From Blastobasis lacticolella (Eukaryota; Arthropoda; Insecta; Lepidoptera; Blastobasidae): a stretch of DNA of 64,000 bases. The position numbers were made by a program, and so were the translations under genes. Positions 9,585 through 20,550 of the stretch are shown here, one piece after another. The first letter of the stretch is position 1. The number at the start of each line of letters is the position of its first letter. The notes below the pieces were generated by a model, which was not told the DNA's origin, made no database searches, and saw nothing but the letters and a program-made list of their open reading frames with translations. The stretch spans positions 1,942,001 to 2,006,000 of the forward strand of contig LR990068.1 of the NCBI GenBank assembly GCA_905147135.1. The letters are read 5' to 3'.

Positions 9585-10783
9585 CCCTTTAACCGCCACG
9601 CTTAGAATCAGTTGGCGTGCCCTCAGCGCCACGCACAGTAAAACGAAAAATAAATACCTACAACAAATAGTGATGTTCAATAGTATATCGATATGGGTAA
9701 TTCCCCTTCAAACGCTTACAATTTCATCTAAATATCGTAACAGACAGTAGATAGAAAACGTTACTTTGTAATTTTATTTCTAATATTAGCAGGTATTTTG
9801 GTAACACAATGAAACAAAAAGCGTTTACAGATATTGAAAGATTTATTGATTTCCGCACAATAAAATTGGTCATGAAAAGAATTTTGTTATTCTTATTTTT
9901 CAATGCAGTCCTATAGAGTATTCTTTATCTAAATGCAATAGTTAACAAACAACATTGGTCAGTTTTTTAACAAACATGATTATACTTATTTCAACAATAT
10001 TAATATCAGTTTACCAAATCGAACCTTGACAGATTCTAATGATATTTAACTACAGATCACCTTCCAGAAAACGTATTAATTCTTCAGCTGTAATCATGTT
10101 TAATCACATTAATCGATAACACGAACATAATAATAACACGCATAAGCACAACATCAATGGAAAAATCCAGAAGGCGGCACTCGTTTATGACGTCAGAAGC
10201 GGTCGTCTTTTTCCGTCCGTGGCGCTGGGTGTACTAGCAACATTAGTTTCTAAACATGCAGACTAGGGATGGGAATTGTCGATTCAGTCACTGACATTTT
10301 TAAGCTTTATTTATTATAAATAAAACAAAATAAACACATTTATTTATAGAAATAAATGTGTTTACTATAGAGTAACATTTGCTTTATTTGTTTTATTATA
10401 AATTAGTAAGTATAAACAGAAATAATTTAATTTATGTGGATTTTTCTACCAGTAAATCATTGCTTATGTCCCATCCTTATTGTCGGATTTTTCCGTCACT
10501 GGCGCTGGACACCAATACACTTTTCGAATAATACTATCAGTAATTTATTCAACTTTAGACATTATTTTTAAGTCTTCTAATTAAGAAACTAAAGTGTAAG
10601 CAATTGTATATGATTACTTCATCAACTATTTACCAAATTATGAACATAATTTTAATATAATACAGTGCTATCAAACAAAAAGGCAGATTAACCGAGTAGT
10701 GGTATTTGGTCGTAAATATCCGTCCTTGGCGAAATGAGCACGAAAATTTTTGTCGGATATATCCGACCTTGGCGGTTAAAGGG
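9585..10783. mobile_element. piggyBac-like non-autonomous element, 1,199 bp
   Basis: TTAA stands at 9,581-9,584 and again at 10,784-10,787. Inside are inverted ends CCCTTTAACCGCCACG and, reversed, CCCTTTAACCGCCAAGG. The TTAA target and the CCC-start TIR are the hallmark of piggyBac-type transposons. No transposase frame is present. A motif like tccgtcNNtggcgctgg recurs inside (about 10,210, 10,490 and 10,725) and may be a subterminal binding repeat. Confidence 0.85.
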
Positions 10784-10785
10784 TT

Positions 10786-11203
10786 AATGAGCAGTTTTCC
10801 AATAGGTATCTAAAGCATTCCTAACCACTCACTAGATGGCGCCACGACAATTTTGGTAATTGATAATCGCTTTAAATAGGTTCTTAGCAAACAGGATATA
10901 AACACTGGGTACGTTGTATTGGATAATATTGTGTTTGTCAATAGTTTTCAACCATTTTAGTGGCTGTAATAATAATGGAACATAGTGCCTATTCATAAAA
11001 ATATGTCATTGTTCATTTCGTATAACATTTAACAGTTATGTTTATATTAATAAACATTTTATTTTTAAGTTTAGTATTAGTTGGCTGCATGAAATCACTG
11101 CCACCATCATACAGATTATAAAAATATTACCAAAATTGTAAGAGCGCCATCTATTGATGCTTTTTGAAACCAACTATCAATACCTACTGGAAAACTCCTC
11201 ATT
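10786..11203. mobile_element. 418-bp MITE family K, copy 1
   Basis: The ends are aatgagcagttttccaatag and, reversed, aatgaggagttttccagtag. Both ends also carry an agatggcgc word just inside. The copy at 16,708-17,125 has exactly the same length. The piggyBac-like element abuts its left end and shares the TTAA/AATGAG junction, so it inserted at or beside the edge of this MITE. Confidence 0.85.
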
Positions 11204-11827
11204 GAGTTATTTTTAAATAGTTAAAATTCAGGAAGCACTTCGTTTTACTGTAAGTGATACAGATAAGTGAATTTGCTAATAAAATATAATAGTTTTGCCT
11301 GCTATATTAAAATTTTAAAATAATAGTAGGCGGACACATAAAACAGTAGGATACTATATCATATAGTAGGGTTGGCAACCCTAATCGATAGGCAGCCACG
11401 GATTTTCACGAGAGCATTCCAATCTTAACTTAATGACCTTTTTATGAACACGATTTCCAACATGGCCACGTGTCGGTAACGGAGGTAACGATTTGTGTAT
11501 TGTGTTTAATTATTAAAGTTTCCTTTGTCTGTAACTGTAACCGTTGTTGTGTCTTATGGCTGATATGGTGATGATGATGATGTACTATGTGTAATAAATG
11601 TCTTATCTTTCTTTGTTCTTGTGGCCTGCGTCACTTGCATCGGAGACAAACATTTTTAAATATCCACAGATATTGGCGTTGCGGGTTATTGGAAACTCGC
11701 CATGAAGTAAATTCGTCACACTCAGAAGCATTCATTTTAAGAAGGATCTCGATGAAACTATCTTTTAGATAAAGAAAACAGCATCGAAATCGGTCCATCC
11801 ATTCCACTCCCATACAAGCGATTGCTC
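11204..11827. other. No recognised feature
   Basis: Two overlapping 60-codon frames on opposite strands (11,587-11,813) have no recognisable motif. Nothing else was found. Confidence 0.4.
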
Positions 11828-11970
11828 GTAATTCTGGAGTTCTACAAGAAAGGGGTTAAAAGGTTTTACGGGGTCGGCAACGCGTGGGTGAGGCCCCTGG
11901 TATTGCAAAAGTCCATAGACTGCGGTGACTGCTTACCATCAGGCAGGCCGTAAGCTTGTTTGCTTAAGAA
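11828..11970 (+). pseudogene. LINE-C 3' fragment
   Basis: It starts at the gagttctacaagaaagg block and contains ggggtcggcaacgcgtgggt. It ends with gcaggccgtaagcttgtttg and a short A-rich stretch. The coding frame is broken. Confidence 0.75.
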
Positions 11971-12305
11971 AAAATTAAAAAAAATTGAATAAGTCAGAAA
12001 ATCACCAGATACCGTTGTAAATCTGTGCGTTTATTATTTTAAAAGGTATGTGGAACAGGACACACAGAGCATGTGTTCAGTGGTTTTCATTTGTGAAAAT
12101 AAAATAAACATTATTTTAATTATTATTTATTCGAACAGTCTGCCATTAGCCATACCAAATTGTACAAACTTGTAGAAAGTGTCCATGTTTTTACCAGACT
12201 TTGTCTATTTTTTGGAGGGCACCATACAAAACACGATACAAGTTGCACTTGAAAAAAGTAATATCTACCTAAGTTCCGAGGTACAAATTGCCCTAAACAT
12301 AACAT
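11971..12305. other. No recognised feature
   Basis: AT-rich sequence. The open frames at 12,123-12,454 run into the H2 end and are not supported as genes. Confidence 0.4.
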
Positions 12306-12490
12306 ATTTAGCACTAGTGGACCCAGCGCGACTTCGTTCGCGTGGCGTCCTACTCCTATCCTACCCCTACCCAACAACTACCCTACACCTTCCCACCCCG
12401 GTTCTAAGCTACCTCCCCACAAATTTAGAGCCAAATCGGTTAAGCCGTTCTTGAGTTATAAAAAGTCTATCACAAATTGTGTTACTAACA
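12306..12490 (-). mobile_element. Helitron-like H2 terminus with CCTACC repeats
   Basis: It begins ctagtggacccagcgcgact at the position of the reversed H2 3' end, then cgttcgcgtggcgtcctact. A degenerate run of cctaccc/cctacacc follows, then aaatcggttaagccgttctt. The same layout is seen at 39,640 and 56,470. Confidence 0.6.
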
Positions 12491-12901
12491 TGACTTTCTT
12501 TTATACCTATATATAGATTATAAAAGTCAAACACATAAATAAAAAAAATTGTTAGTTTTCAACTACAATTTTTTCCCCTGTCTTCGAAAGTTGATATAGA
12601 AAAAATTAAAAAACAACGAAAACAATGACAACTTTACGATCATCATAATTTAAAACAGTCGTTATTATCACAATTGAAATAATATATTTTAAAAGTCCAA
12701 ACTTTCTTTAGCAAGCTGCATAACTTTCACTACCATATACTTCGGCACATCAATTTTATTTAATCGCAACCTTAAAAGGAAAAACGCAGAAACTAGTTGA
12801 AATATTTTACCGTTATATGAGTTTTAAGGAAATAAATTATAGAATATTGCCCTTCAGTAAGTTGTCTTTAAAATAAAAGTAACCATTTTACTTAAAAAAA
12901 A
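12491..12901. other. No recognised feature
   Basis: AT-rich, no supported features. Confidence 0.4.
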
Positions 12902-13252
12902 ATCATCTTGGCGTTAATGTCCCGGTTGTGCTCTCGCGCACGAGGGCCCGGGCTCCGCCTTGACCATGATCCAGGATTTGGCAGTTCAGGTAATTACAGT
13001 GGAGCGACTGCCATCGGACCTCCATGACTCTGCTACCAGGGGATCCTGACCAAATTGGATCATGGTAAACATCAAGTCGCCTGAATGTGCAGGTTTCATC
13101 ACGATGTTTTCCCTCACCGTAAGAGCATCGGTTAGTATTCAACTAATGTACATAACTCAGAAAACAGTCATTGGCACATGGCCTGAGCGGGATTCGAACC
13201 CGGGACCTCTGGGTTACGAGTCGTATACTCTGACCGCTCGGCCACCGACGCT
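12902..13252 (-). mobile_element. SINE-B, best full-length copy
   Basis: Read on the minus strand, it begins with a tRNA-like head containing a perfect A box (TGGCCGAGCGG) and a perfect B box (GGTTCGAATCC). The body follows, through tgtgccaatgactgttttct and gatccaatttggtcagg-type sequence. It ends gggacattaacgccaagatg before an AT-rich tail. It should be transcribed by RNA polymerase III and mobilised by a LINE. It serves as the reference for about 15 partial copies in the window. Confidence 0.9.
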
Positions 13253-13424
13253 CCCGTTTTACTTGACTTAGTTTTTTTCAATTACGAGCAGTCGCAGTAT
13301 TGGAGTGGAGCGCTGTGCGACGCCACAGACAGACATACAGATATATACTCGTATGTTAAATCTCATAACACCCCTCTTTAGTCGGCGGGGGTTAAAAAGT
13401 CACTGGACCTCAAAACCTCAAAAC

Positions 13425-13850
13425 CAAAGATATTGGACATAAAGCATAGATAGAGCCTCCACCTATAGACAGTGTACACTGTCACTCTGTCACAACTCTA
13501 TAAAAATGACTCAATGTCATACAAAAACCTAGTATAGTCCGCGTCATGAAAGAAGAGACTTGTCAAATGGCAGTGGAGGGGATTTCGCGCAGGTAATCGT
13601 AAACAGCGCAAGTCGAACCATGTGACCCGCTAAGTCTCTTCTTATTTGACACTATAATGTACATTAAGATGACCAAGGCCACCAAATTTGACAATAGCAT
13701 TAGATATGGAGGGGTATTTAACAACTTATTGCCGTCCCTTTTGGACACGTTATAGATATGCACCATTAAAAAAAGAAACAAAACATAGGTTGTGACTTCA
13801 GGTGTGAGTAGGCTCCTTCTACGCCTCCATGTCAAATTCCTTGGCTCAAA
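13425..13850 (+). repeat. Dispersed repeat J, copy 1
   Basis: It matches 19,545-19,833 over aaagatattggacata, gtacactgtcactctg, ccaaggccaccaaatttgac and ctccttctacgcctcc. This copy has about 110 bp (roughly 13,535-13,650) that the other lacks. The insert begins with gaagagact and ends with agtctcttc, a short inverted pair. Confidence 0.75.
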
Positions 13851-14062
13851 CCCTGCGTCAAGAGGATGTCACTCGACTGTAATAAGAATGAATTCATTGT
13901 ACAACGTAAGAAACTTATAATCCTTCATCTAGAGTTCCTTGCCACCGCCGATTGAGTGCCAACTCCAAGATAAATATACGTACTTGTGACAAATGATGCC
14001 GATATGATGTCATTCGCTTGTAAAAGTAAATATAGCCGTAGTAAGCTTAGTAATCGTGAGTT

Positions 14063-14447
14063 ATGAAATGCAGAGTGGGACGAGATGTGCCCCACGAGGT
14101 GCACAAGTCAGAAAATGTGCCGAAAATTAAGATTATCGAAGAGTCATTCTATCATCGCACCGCTCGCCACCGACAGGGAGTTCATCCTCACACCTTGGAG
14201 CAAAATTGGTCGCGAACTATGAGGTTCCAAAAAAACTTTCTCCCACACAAACTAAGGTTGTGGAATGAACTACCTGGAGAGGTTTTTCCTAGAGAGTACA
14301 ATATGGAGTTCTTCAAAGAGGTGAAAAAGTTTTTACGGGGTCGGCAACGCGTAGGTGATGCCCCTGGTATTACAAACGGCCATAGGCTGCGGTGACTGCT
14401 TACCATCACGCAGGCCCTGAGCTTGTTTGCCACCTTAGTGGTATAAA
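14063..14447 (+). pseudogene. LINE-C RT C-terminus, longest copy
   Basis: An open frame of 110 codons (14,063-14,395) reads SFYHRTARHRQGVHPHTLEQ, then NWSRTMRFQKNFLPHKLRLW and ends GITNGHRLR plus stop. It is the distal end of an APE-type LINE ORF2. The upstream part (IKIIEE) is not clearly LINE. The 3' UTR ends in an A-run at about 14,445. It is a 5'-truncated, non-functional copy. Confidence 0.8.
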
Positions 14448-14466
14448 AAAAAAAAAAAAGCCAGAA

Positions 14467-14681
14467 GGCTAATTACATAACCTTGTTGCTAACAATTCTC
14501 AGATTTCAATAATGGAAATTGTCACTTGCGATTCCGTATAATCGATTTCATGAGTTCAGTTGCTAAAAAAGTCCCGTGGCAATAAACTGAAACTATTAAA
14601 TCGATCATACGTTATCGTAAAAGTAACAATTTCAATCATTGAAATCAGAGAATTGTTGGCAACAGAGTTACGTAATTAGCC
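14467..14681. mobile_element. Hairpin MITE family G, copy 2
   Basis: It runs from GGCTAATTACATAACCTTGT to gttacgtaattagcc, with the same inner arms as copy 1 and the loop region ttcagttgctaaaaaagtcc. Confidence 0.85.
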
Positions 14682-14748
14682 TACAGATAAACCAGGAGCT
14701 GACTATAAAAATGATATTGTTGTGTTTTATAAACAATAAAGTGCTATC

Positions 14749-14986
14749 GATTAGGTGCATTATGCCACATTCACAAAGTGTCTTTTCTCATAATGCCATA
14801 TTCGCAAAATGTCACATCTACCGACTAGCTTCCTTTTGCTAACGTATAAAATATGACATTTCGAAAATGTGTCATTTTGCGTGGCATTTTGCGATATGAC
14901 GTTTTGAGAATAGGCGATTTTGAGAATATGACATTTTAAGAAATCCCAGTGTGTCTTTTTGCGAATGTAGCATTGTGCGCCTAATC
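14749..14986. mobile_element. 238-bp inverted-repeat element
   Basis: The ends gattaggtgcattatgccac and, reversed, gattaggcgcacaatgctac pair over about 35 bp. The interior repeats short words such as aatgtcacat, atgacatttcgaaaatgtg and gcattttgcgatatgac, which can pair with each other. There is no coding content. I did not find a second copy. Confidence 0.65.
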
Positions 14987-15189
14987 CCTATCTATGACTC
15001 AATAAAAAACATGAAGTCTATGAAAATTTAATTTCAATTTGGTACATTAACATTATGAATACTACCGAATACTACGTTTGATATTTATTTCTAAATATGC
15101 CTTCAAATTTTTTTGATTATCCTTAAATAAACTCGCGAGGCGTTTCTATATATTTATAAGCAGTGTTTTAACATGATCTCTCAATATCT

Positions 15190-15265
15190 ATACATAGTAT
15201 AAACCAAGTCGCTTCCCGCCGTCTGTCCCTATGTATCGAACGAAATCGCACCGGGTCCACTAGTT
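15190..15265 (+). mobile_element. Helitron-like H2 fragment
   Basis: It reads catagtataaaccaagtcgc, then cccgccgtctgtccctatgt. It joins directly to the 3' end cgaaatcgcaccgggtccac and tagt, so the middle of the element is deleted. Confidence 0.6.
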
Positions 15266-15291
15266 CAGGAACAAATATAAATGTGCCATCA

Positions 15292-15535
15292 TCATCACAG
15301 CCCGTAACAGTCCACTGCAGGACTTAGGGCCTCTTTCAGAGGTGTGGCTATTGCCATTACAGGCGGGTTGGAGATCGCAGTGTTATGAACATAACAATGG
15401 AAAACGTTGCTGATCATTTTCCAGCCTACAGAGACCTCAAGATCTTTTGCCTCGATAACATTAGTCGCCTTGTACGACACCCACGAGTGTAAGGGGTTGG
15501 TGCTATTCTACCCTGCCGGACACCACACGGCTAGG
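15292..15535 (+). repeat. Dispersed repeat F, copy 3
   Basis: The blocks are cagtccactgcaggacttag, caggcgggttggagatcgca and gtacgacacccacgagtgta. A short deletion removes the cgcttgg part. It ends next to a Helitron. Confidence 0.8.
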
Positions 15536-15549
15536 TGTGCCATAATCTA

Positions 15550-16253
15550 TCTATACTAATATTATAAATGTTTGATTTTTTGTTTGTTTGTATTGAATAG
15601 GTTTCGAAACTACTGGACCGATTTCAAAAATTCTTTCACCGTTGGGAAGCTACTATCCGCGGGTGACATAGGCTATATTATATTTTCTAAAAAATTACGG
15701 ATCATTAATAAAACTCCAATAATGTAACCCAAGGTGTAAAAAAATACCTAAAAAATTCCTTACATCGCGTGTGCTGCGAAAACTATTGATAATAGAACAA
15801 AATAATGTACTAAGGCTTTGCAGAACACATCATTATCTACAAAAAGTGTCGCGACAGTATATGTCTAACTATTATAGTTATGTCACAATAAGTGTTCTTT
15901 TATTTTCAAAATTTAATTGAAATGCCGCCGCTAAAAAGCGCTCTTTATTTGTACCTTGGTATTAATCCTTATCAAAATCAATTACTTCATATTCACTACT
16001 GCTTCAATACCTGTATATAACTTTTTGAATTATTCAATTCAGACATTCCATTCGAAAGATATCACGAGTTTAAAAAAGTCGCGTGTTCGCCGCTCAGTCC
16101 GCTCGGCTATCTAGGCAGCACGGGGTACGGGAGGGGAGTCAATGTCAAGTAATAAATAAATTGCCGCGCGGCACACTCGCGCGGTCGGCTCCCTACGCAG
16201 CGGTCGTGTGTAACCCGTAGTGGTACCCGAGCGAAGCCGGGGCGGGCCGCTAG
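15550..16253 (+). mobile_element. Non-autonomous Helitron, 704 bp
   Basis: The 5' end is TCTATACTAATATTATAAAT, followed by the family block actactggaccgatttcaaa. The 3' end is cggggcgggccgCTAG, with T after it. The GC-rich 3' region (about 16,080-16,253) includes cgcgcggcacactcgcgcgg, which can form hairpins. There is no Rep/helicase frame. It is the cleanest Helitron in the window. Confidence 0.85.
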
Positions 16254-16409
16254 TATTGAATAAATTGACATTTAATTAACAATATCACCTTTGTATGATT
16301 ACGCTTAAGATAAATAAATGCCTCGTATCAGTCAGAACGTAATTGATAAGTAATAGAAACATGTAAAAGCCATCAGGAAATTTATTGATAAATAGAGGTA
16401 GGCGGGAGT

Positions 16410-16705
16410 GGTTAAGACAGCGTCAGTGGCCTAGAGTCGTAGGCGAGAGGTACCGGGTTCAAACCCCAGAGCCGCACAATTACTCTTTTCTGAGTTATGT
16501 ATATTAGTTGAACAACAACCGACGCTCTTGCAGTGAGGGAAAACGTTATGAAAACTGCACATTCAGGCGACTGAATATGTAACCATGATCCAATCTGGTA
16601 AAATTCCCCTAGTAGCAGGGTCACTGAGGTAAACGCACTGGCCTTGCTAATGTCCATAGGCAGCGGTGACCACACACCATCAGGTAGCCCGCTTGCCTTC
16701 GTCCA
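16410..16705 (+). mobile_element. SINE-B (plus) followed by a D2 LINE tail
   Basis: The tRNA-like head lies at 16,412-16,475 with B box GGTTCAAACCCC. The body runs to about 16,630. From 16,640 a second repeat follows (ttgctaatgtccataggcag, then catcaggtagcccgcttgcc). That repeat matches LINE-type tails at 61,880 and 62,380. Confidence 0.75.
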
Positions 16706-16707
16706 CC

Positions 16708-17125
16708 AATGAGGAGTTTTCCAATAGGTATTTAAGGCATTCCTAACCATTCACTAGATGGCGCCCCGACAATTTTGGTAATTGATAATCGCTTGAAATA
16801 GGTTCTTAGCAAACAGGATATAAACACTGGGTACGTTGGATTGGATAATATTATATTTGTCAATAGTTTTCAACCATTTTAGAGGTTGTAATAATAATGG
16901 AACATAGTGCTAACTTCTATAAATATTTCTTTTTACACTTCGTTCAACCTTTAACAGTTATGTTTATATTAATAAACACTTTATTTTCAAGTTTAGTATT
17001 ACTTGGCTGCATGAAATCACTGCCACCATCATACAGATTTAAAGAAGATTACCAAAATTGTAGTAGCGCCATCTATTGATGCTTTTTGAAACAAACTATC
17101 AATACCTACTGGAAAACTCCTCATT
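16708..17125. mobile_element. 418-bp MITE family K, copy 2
   Basis: It is bounded by AATGAGGAGTTTTCCAATAG and its inverted partner ending CTCCTCATT. It is about 93% alike, by eye, to the copy at 10,786. No clear target duplication is visible. Confidence 0.85.
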
Positions 17126-17160
17126 GCCAACCAAAAAAAATCGCAGCCTCTTCGACTCAC

Positions 17161-17350
17161 CTTTTTCTTCTTCCATGTCTCCCGTCGCGACACACGGACG
17201 CGGGGCAAGCTGTTGCTATTACTATCCATCACTGCGAATCCGATCAATATTGGCACAGATCGTACACTACGTTCCACACGCTCGGACCCGAGTTCCAAAG
17301 TCACAGACTTCAACGAGTTCACACATTTCTCATTTTCGGGAGATCACTTA
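17161..17350 (-). other. Possible first exon of a minus-strand gene
   Basis: Read on the minus strand, ATGGAAGAAGAAAAAG (17,176 down to 17,161) is followed at once by GTGAGTCG, a good donor. The ATG context is GACATGG. The sequence upstream is non-repetitive and relatively CG-rich, like a promoter/5' UTR. No matching downstream exon was found, so this may be chance. Confidence 0.25.
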
Positions 17351-17439
17351 GTTTTCACTTGTAACCGACACATTCACAGTTTTCAAACGTTATATAGATC
17401 ACTATACCCATAAACACTTGTCTTAAATAATTATTTATT

Positions 17440-17905
17440 ATGATAAATCCAATATTTTTTCTTCCCATTTATGGAAGGAGTAGTCGGCACGGAGGTCAAA
17501 CGGTCAGGCCCAGAGATAGAGGAATCGGCTGACAACCCTGGCGCAATCCAGCAAGACTTTTTGTTTATAATTGACGAGAAATTGAATTTTTTTTCTTTCC
17601 ATATAAGCCGGGATAAGCGCTAGGACGATGATGATAAGGGAGGATAAACCTCGGCAGAGGAAGCCAAACGGCCGAGGATCAGAGCGAGAGAGAGGAATTG
17701 GAGGAGATTCATCGCGTTCTCCAGCAAGATCGTCGCTGGAGCCTCGCTATCACTGCTCCGAAACTGTATCGAAGAGAAGTTGAGACGAGACCGATGGTTG
17801 AAACTACGACTATAACAATGATTATGAATGAACACTTGCGGCATTGCAGACGGATGTTAAAATTCTTGAACGACTAGAACTACGAATGTAGAAGTACTAA
17901 GAAGA
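17440..17905. repeat. Degenerate duplicated segment
   Basis: Two diverged copies of a block can be seen. About 17,470-17,590 has gcacggaggtcaaacgg, caatccagcaagac and ttgacgagaaattga. About 17,635-17,790 has gcagaggaagccaaacgg, tctccagcaagatc and gaagagaagttgag. The class is unknown. Confidence 0.45.
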
Positions 17906-18145
17906 ATGGACAAGAAAGTGGAACTGTTACCCACTGTGAAGACAAGAAAACCAGCAGATTTTGGACACATACACTGTAATAGCAAATATAGTTTAAAACT
18001 AATAATAGAAGGAAAAATAGATGGGGGGAAAGGGGAGAAGAAGGATCAACTGACTAGACAATATAAAGAAGTGAACCGACATCAAGGACGCCTCTCTATC
18101 CATATGGGCCAAGGACATAACAAAATTCGCAGAAGTGGTCGCTGA
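17830..18145 (+). pseudogene. LINE reverse-transcriptase C-terminal remnant
   Basis: The frame from 17,906 reads VKTRKPADFGHIHCNSKYSL, then KLIIEGKIDGGKGEKKDQLT. This is a decayed form of the LINE C-terminal region with the pattern VKxRKxxYxGHxxRNxKYxLLxLIxxGKIxGKRGxGR. The RT core is missing and stops occur upstream. It is not a host gene. Confidence 0.6.
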
Positions 18146-18147
18146 CG

Positions 18148-18245
18148 TCCAAAGTCAAAGTCAAAGTCAAACATATTTATTCAGTTTAGGTTATTTAAAA
18201 AACACTTATGAACGTCAAACTAAACACAGTTGTAAAAAAATTACA
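18148..18245 (-). mobile_element. LINE 3' end with GTCAAA repeats
   Basis: Gtcaaagtcaaagtcaaac is followed by atatttattcagtttagg. This is a typical 3'-terminal microsatellite of LINEs, inserted in reverse, directly after the preceding LINE remnant. Confidence 0.55.
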
Positions 18246-18689
18246 GTGCACAAAACATTAGAAATTAGAAAAAGAAAAAGAAATCCATCCAGCAAGTATT
18301 AATTATACTTAATAATAACTACAAAATTAGTAGTAAATTCAGACTAATTTCACTAAATTTCATATTATTACACATATAGTAATGTCAAACTTAATTCAAT
18401 TATATATATCATAAATAATATAGTCATTGAATATCATTTAATATTGGTAATAGGAATTTGTCCGCTAGGACATATCACTCTAAGAAGAACGAACACTAAC
18501 GTACATTGTCCAGCCTTCACACGATTGCAAATTGTTGCCAAATGTTCCTAATGGCACGACCTAAACATTTTGTTATTTAATGAAGACGTGCAAAACAATC
18601 CAATGGGCCTGTGAGACATTCGCGAACAAACGCCACAGGGGCTGGCAACCGCCATACTATTGTGTGGAATACAGGGCCGTATTTGGCCA
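18246..18689. other. No recognised feature
   Basis: Mainly AT-rich, no supported coding or repeat block. Confidence 0.4.
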
Positions 18690-18955
18690 AGAGTACAATT
18701 TTTTTTTTATGTCATACGGTAGGCAAACAGGCAAGCGGGCCATCTGATGGAAAGTGTCACCACTGCCTATAGACATTAGCAACACCAAGAGTATCGCTAA
18801 TGCGTTGCCTACCTCTATAACACGTTGCTCTGGCAGCATACGGCAAATGCCCCTCCACTGCCAAAGCCACGGTTCCCCGAATCCACACCCCATGGAGCAC
18901 TGGAAACCTTACTCACCGGCAGCAACACAACCATGCCATACCATGCTATTGTATG
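18690..18955 (-). mobile_element. D2 LINE-type tail, minus strand
   Basis: From a T-run at 18,699 it reads ggcaaacaggcaagcgggcc, catctgatggaaagtg and ctatagacattagcaacacc. This is the reverse of the tails at 61,880 and 62,380. It continues into degenerate sequence to about 18,955. Confidence 0.6.
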
Positions 18956-18974
18956 AAATATATTCAAAATTCTA

Positions 18975-19175
18975 ATTTTTTTCTAAAATTCAAAATTTCT
19001 TTATTGATTAGGACATTAAATATCTCTTTCAATCGTCAAAAAGGAGGGAAAGTAGGAAGGAAACACACAGTGACACGCTGACCACCCTACGGCCGCAGCA
19101 AACCCACCCCACGCCAACCACGACCGGACCGTGCTCGACAATGCCAGGCAGAGCCGGACCGCGTTCGATATACAG
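18975..19175 (-). repeat. Dispersed repeat I, copy 1
   Basis: It contains aaatttctttattgattagg, cacagtgacacgctgacc, cacgccaaccacgaccggac and gccaggcagagccgga. It matches 51,020-51,228 along its whole length. Confidence 0.8.
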
Positions 19176-19544
19176 GCTGTCCCAGAAAGCGACGTCCAAA
19201 CGATAACCATTAATAGGCCAAGTGATGACAGTAATCAGAAAAATAAGTACTTACAAAGTTGTAGGTATTTAAATATTTTTTTTTAATTTAACACCTTTGT
19301 AGTACTTTCGATCACTGTGACCACACATATTAACAGATTTAATTTTTTTTATTAATTTTGTGTTCTTGAATAATGACTTTATTAATAAGTGTCTAAAATG
19401 AATGCCTTAACATCTTCATTTATTAGTAAAAATCAAAATAAATAAGAGCGATGAAAAATATTTAATATATAGGACAAATATTTTAATGGTCATGAGAAAA
19501 CGTGTTAAAACGTACAGATGTCAAAACTATTGGAAAAATATCAA
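19176..19544. other. No recognised feature
   Basis: Starts with a possible transposon edge (caggctgtcccagaaagcga). The remainder is AT-rich and unassigned. Confidence 0.4.
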
Positions 19545-19833
19545 AGATATTGGACATAGAGCATAGATGGAGCCTCGACCTATACAGAATGTACACTGTC
19601 ACTCTGTGACAACTCTATGCAAATGACTCGATGTCGTACAAAAACCTAGTAAAGATGGCCAAGGCCACCAAATTTGACAATAGCTGTGGTTTGGAGGGAT
19701 ATTTGACACCTTACAGCCGTCCCTTTGGACACGTTATATGCACAATTACAAAAAAAAACAAATATAGATTGTGACTTCAGCAGTGAGTTGGCTCCTTCTA
19801 TGCCTCTACGTCCAATTTCTTTGGTCACAATAT
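19545..19833 (+). repeat. Dispersed repeat J, copy 2
   Basis: It is the shorter partner of 13,425-13,850 and shares all main blocks. It lacks the ~110-bp insert and so behaves as the pre-insertion form. Confidence 0.75.
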
Positions 19834-20373
19834 TTCAGTGAAAAATAACATGAGCATTGAAATGTACACGAATTAGAATTGTAGCGATCTCCATAGTCAA
19901 CCAAAGGACTCGCACACACGAGATGCCAATACATCAACATGACAGCAACTGTCAAATCTACGACCCAGAGAGGTCTTCTCCACCTTTGACGCCAATGACT
20001 GTTCAAATTACAAAATCACCCCCGCTGGCGCACGAGGTATGAAACTTTAAACCACCACTATTATAATTCCCTTGAGAAAACTAATCTGTTTTATATTGAA
20101 CCCTACAGACACAGCTATAACCTAATTCCTAACTTTACGATTCAATACTAAAAACTCGTCTTGAAATTATGAAACTACAACTCCTATATACACAAAGTTC
20201 CACATATTAATGAAGAATGTATGTCGTTTTGTAATCATTGCATATCTCACATTCCCGATATCTCAAGATAAGACTATGACTAATCCTGTATACTATCCAA
20301 TCTTTGACGCCAGCTTATTTATAAATTATACTCACACTTTCATGTGTCAAAAGAAAATTATTCAGCCAGGCCA
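19834..20373. other. No recognised feature
   Basis: No supported gene. Short frames at 19,806-20,042 and 20,210-20,392 lack any motif. Confidence 0.4.
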
Positions 20374-20383
20374 GGCCAGAAAT

Positions 20384-20510
20384 CCGCCTTGACCATGATC
20401 GAGGATTTGACAGATCGAGTAATTACAGTGGAGCACCCACCTGTAATTATCTGATCGGCCAAATTCTGGATCATGATCAAGGTGGACCCCGGACCCTGTG
20501 TCTGCCGGAT
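20384..20510. mobile_element. Head-to-head SINE-B fragments
   Basis: A minus-oriented piece (ccgccttgaccatgatcgag, to agtaattacagtgga) is followed by a plus-oriented piece (gtaattatctgatcgg, ggatcatgatcaaggtggac). They form an inverted pair of about 50 bp per arm. Confidence 0.65.
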
Positions 20511-20550
20511 AAAGTTAAAAAAAAATTGTAAAGTTAGGTTCCGGGTTTCC

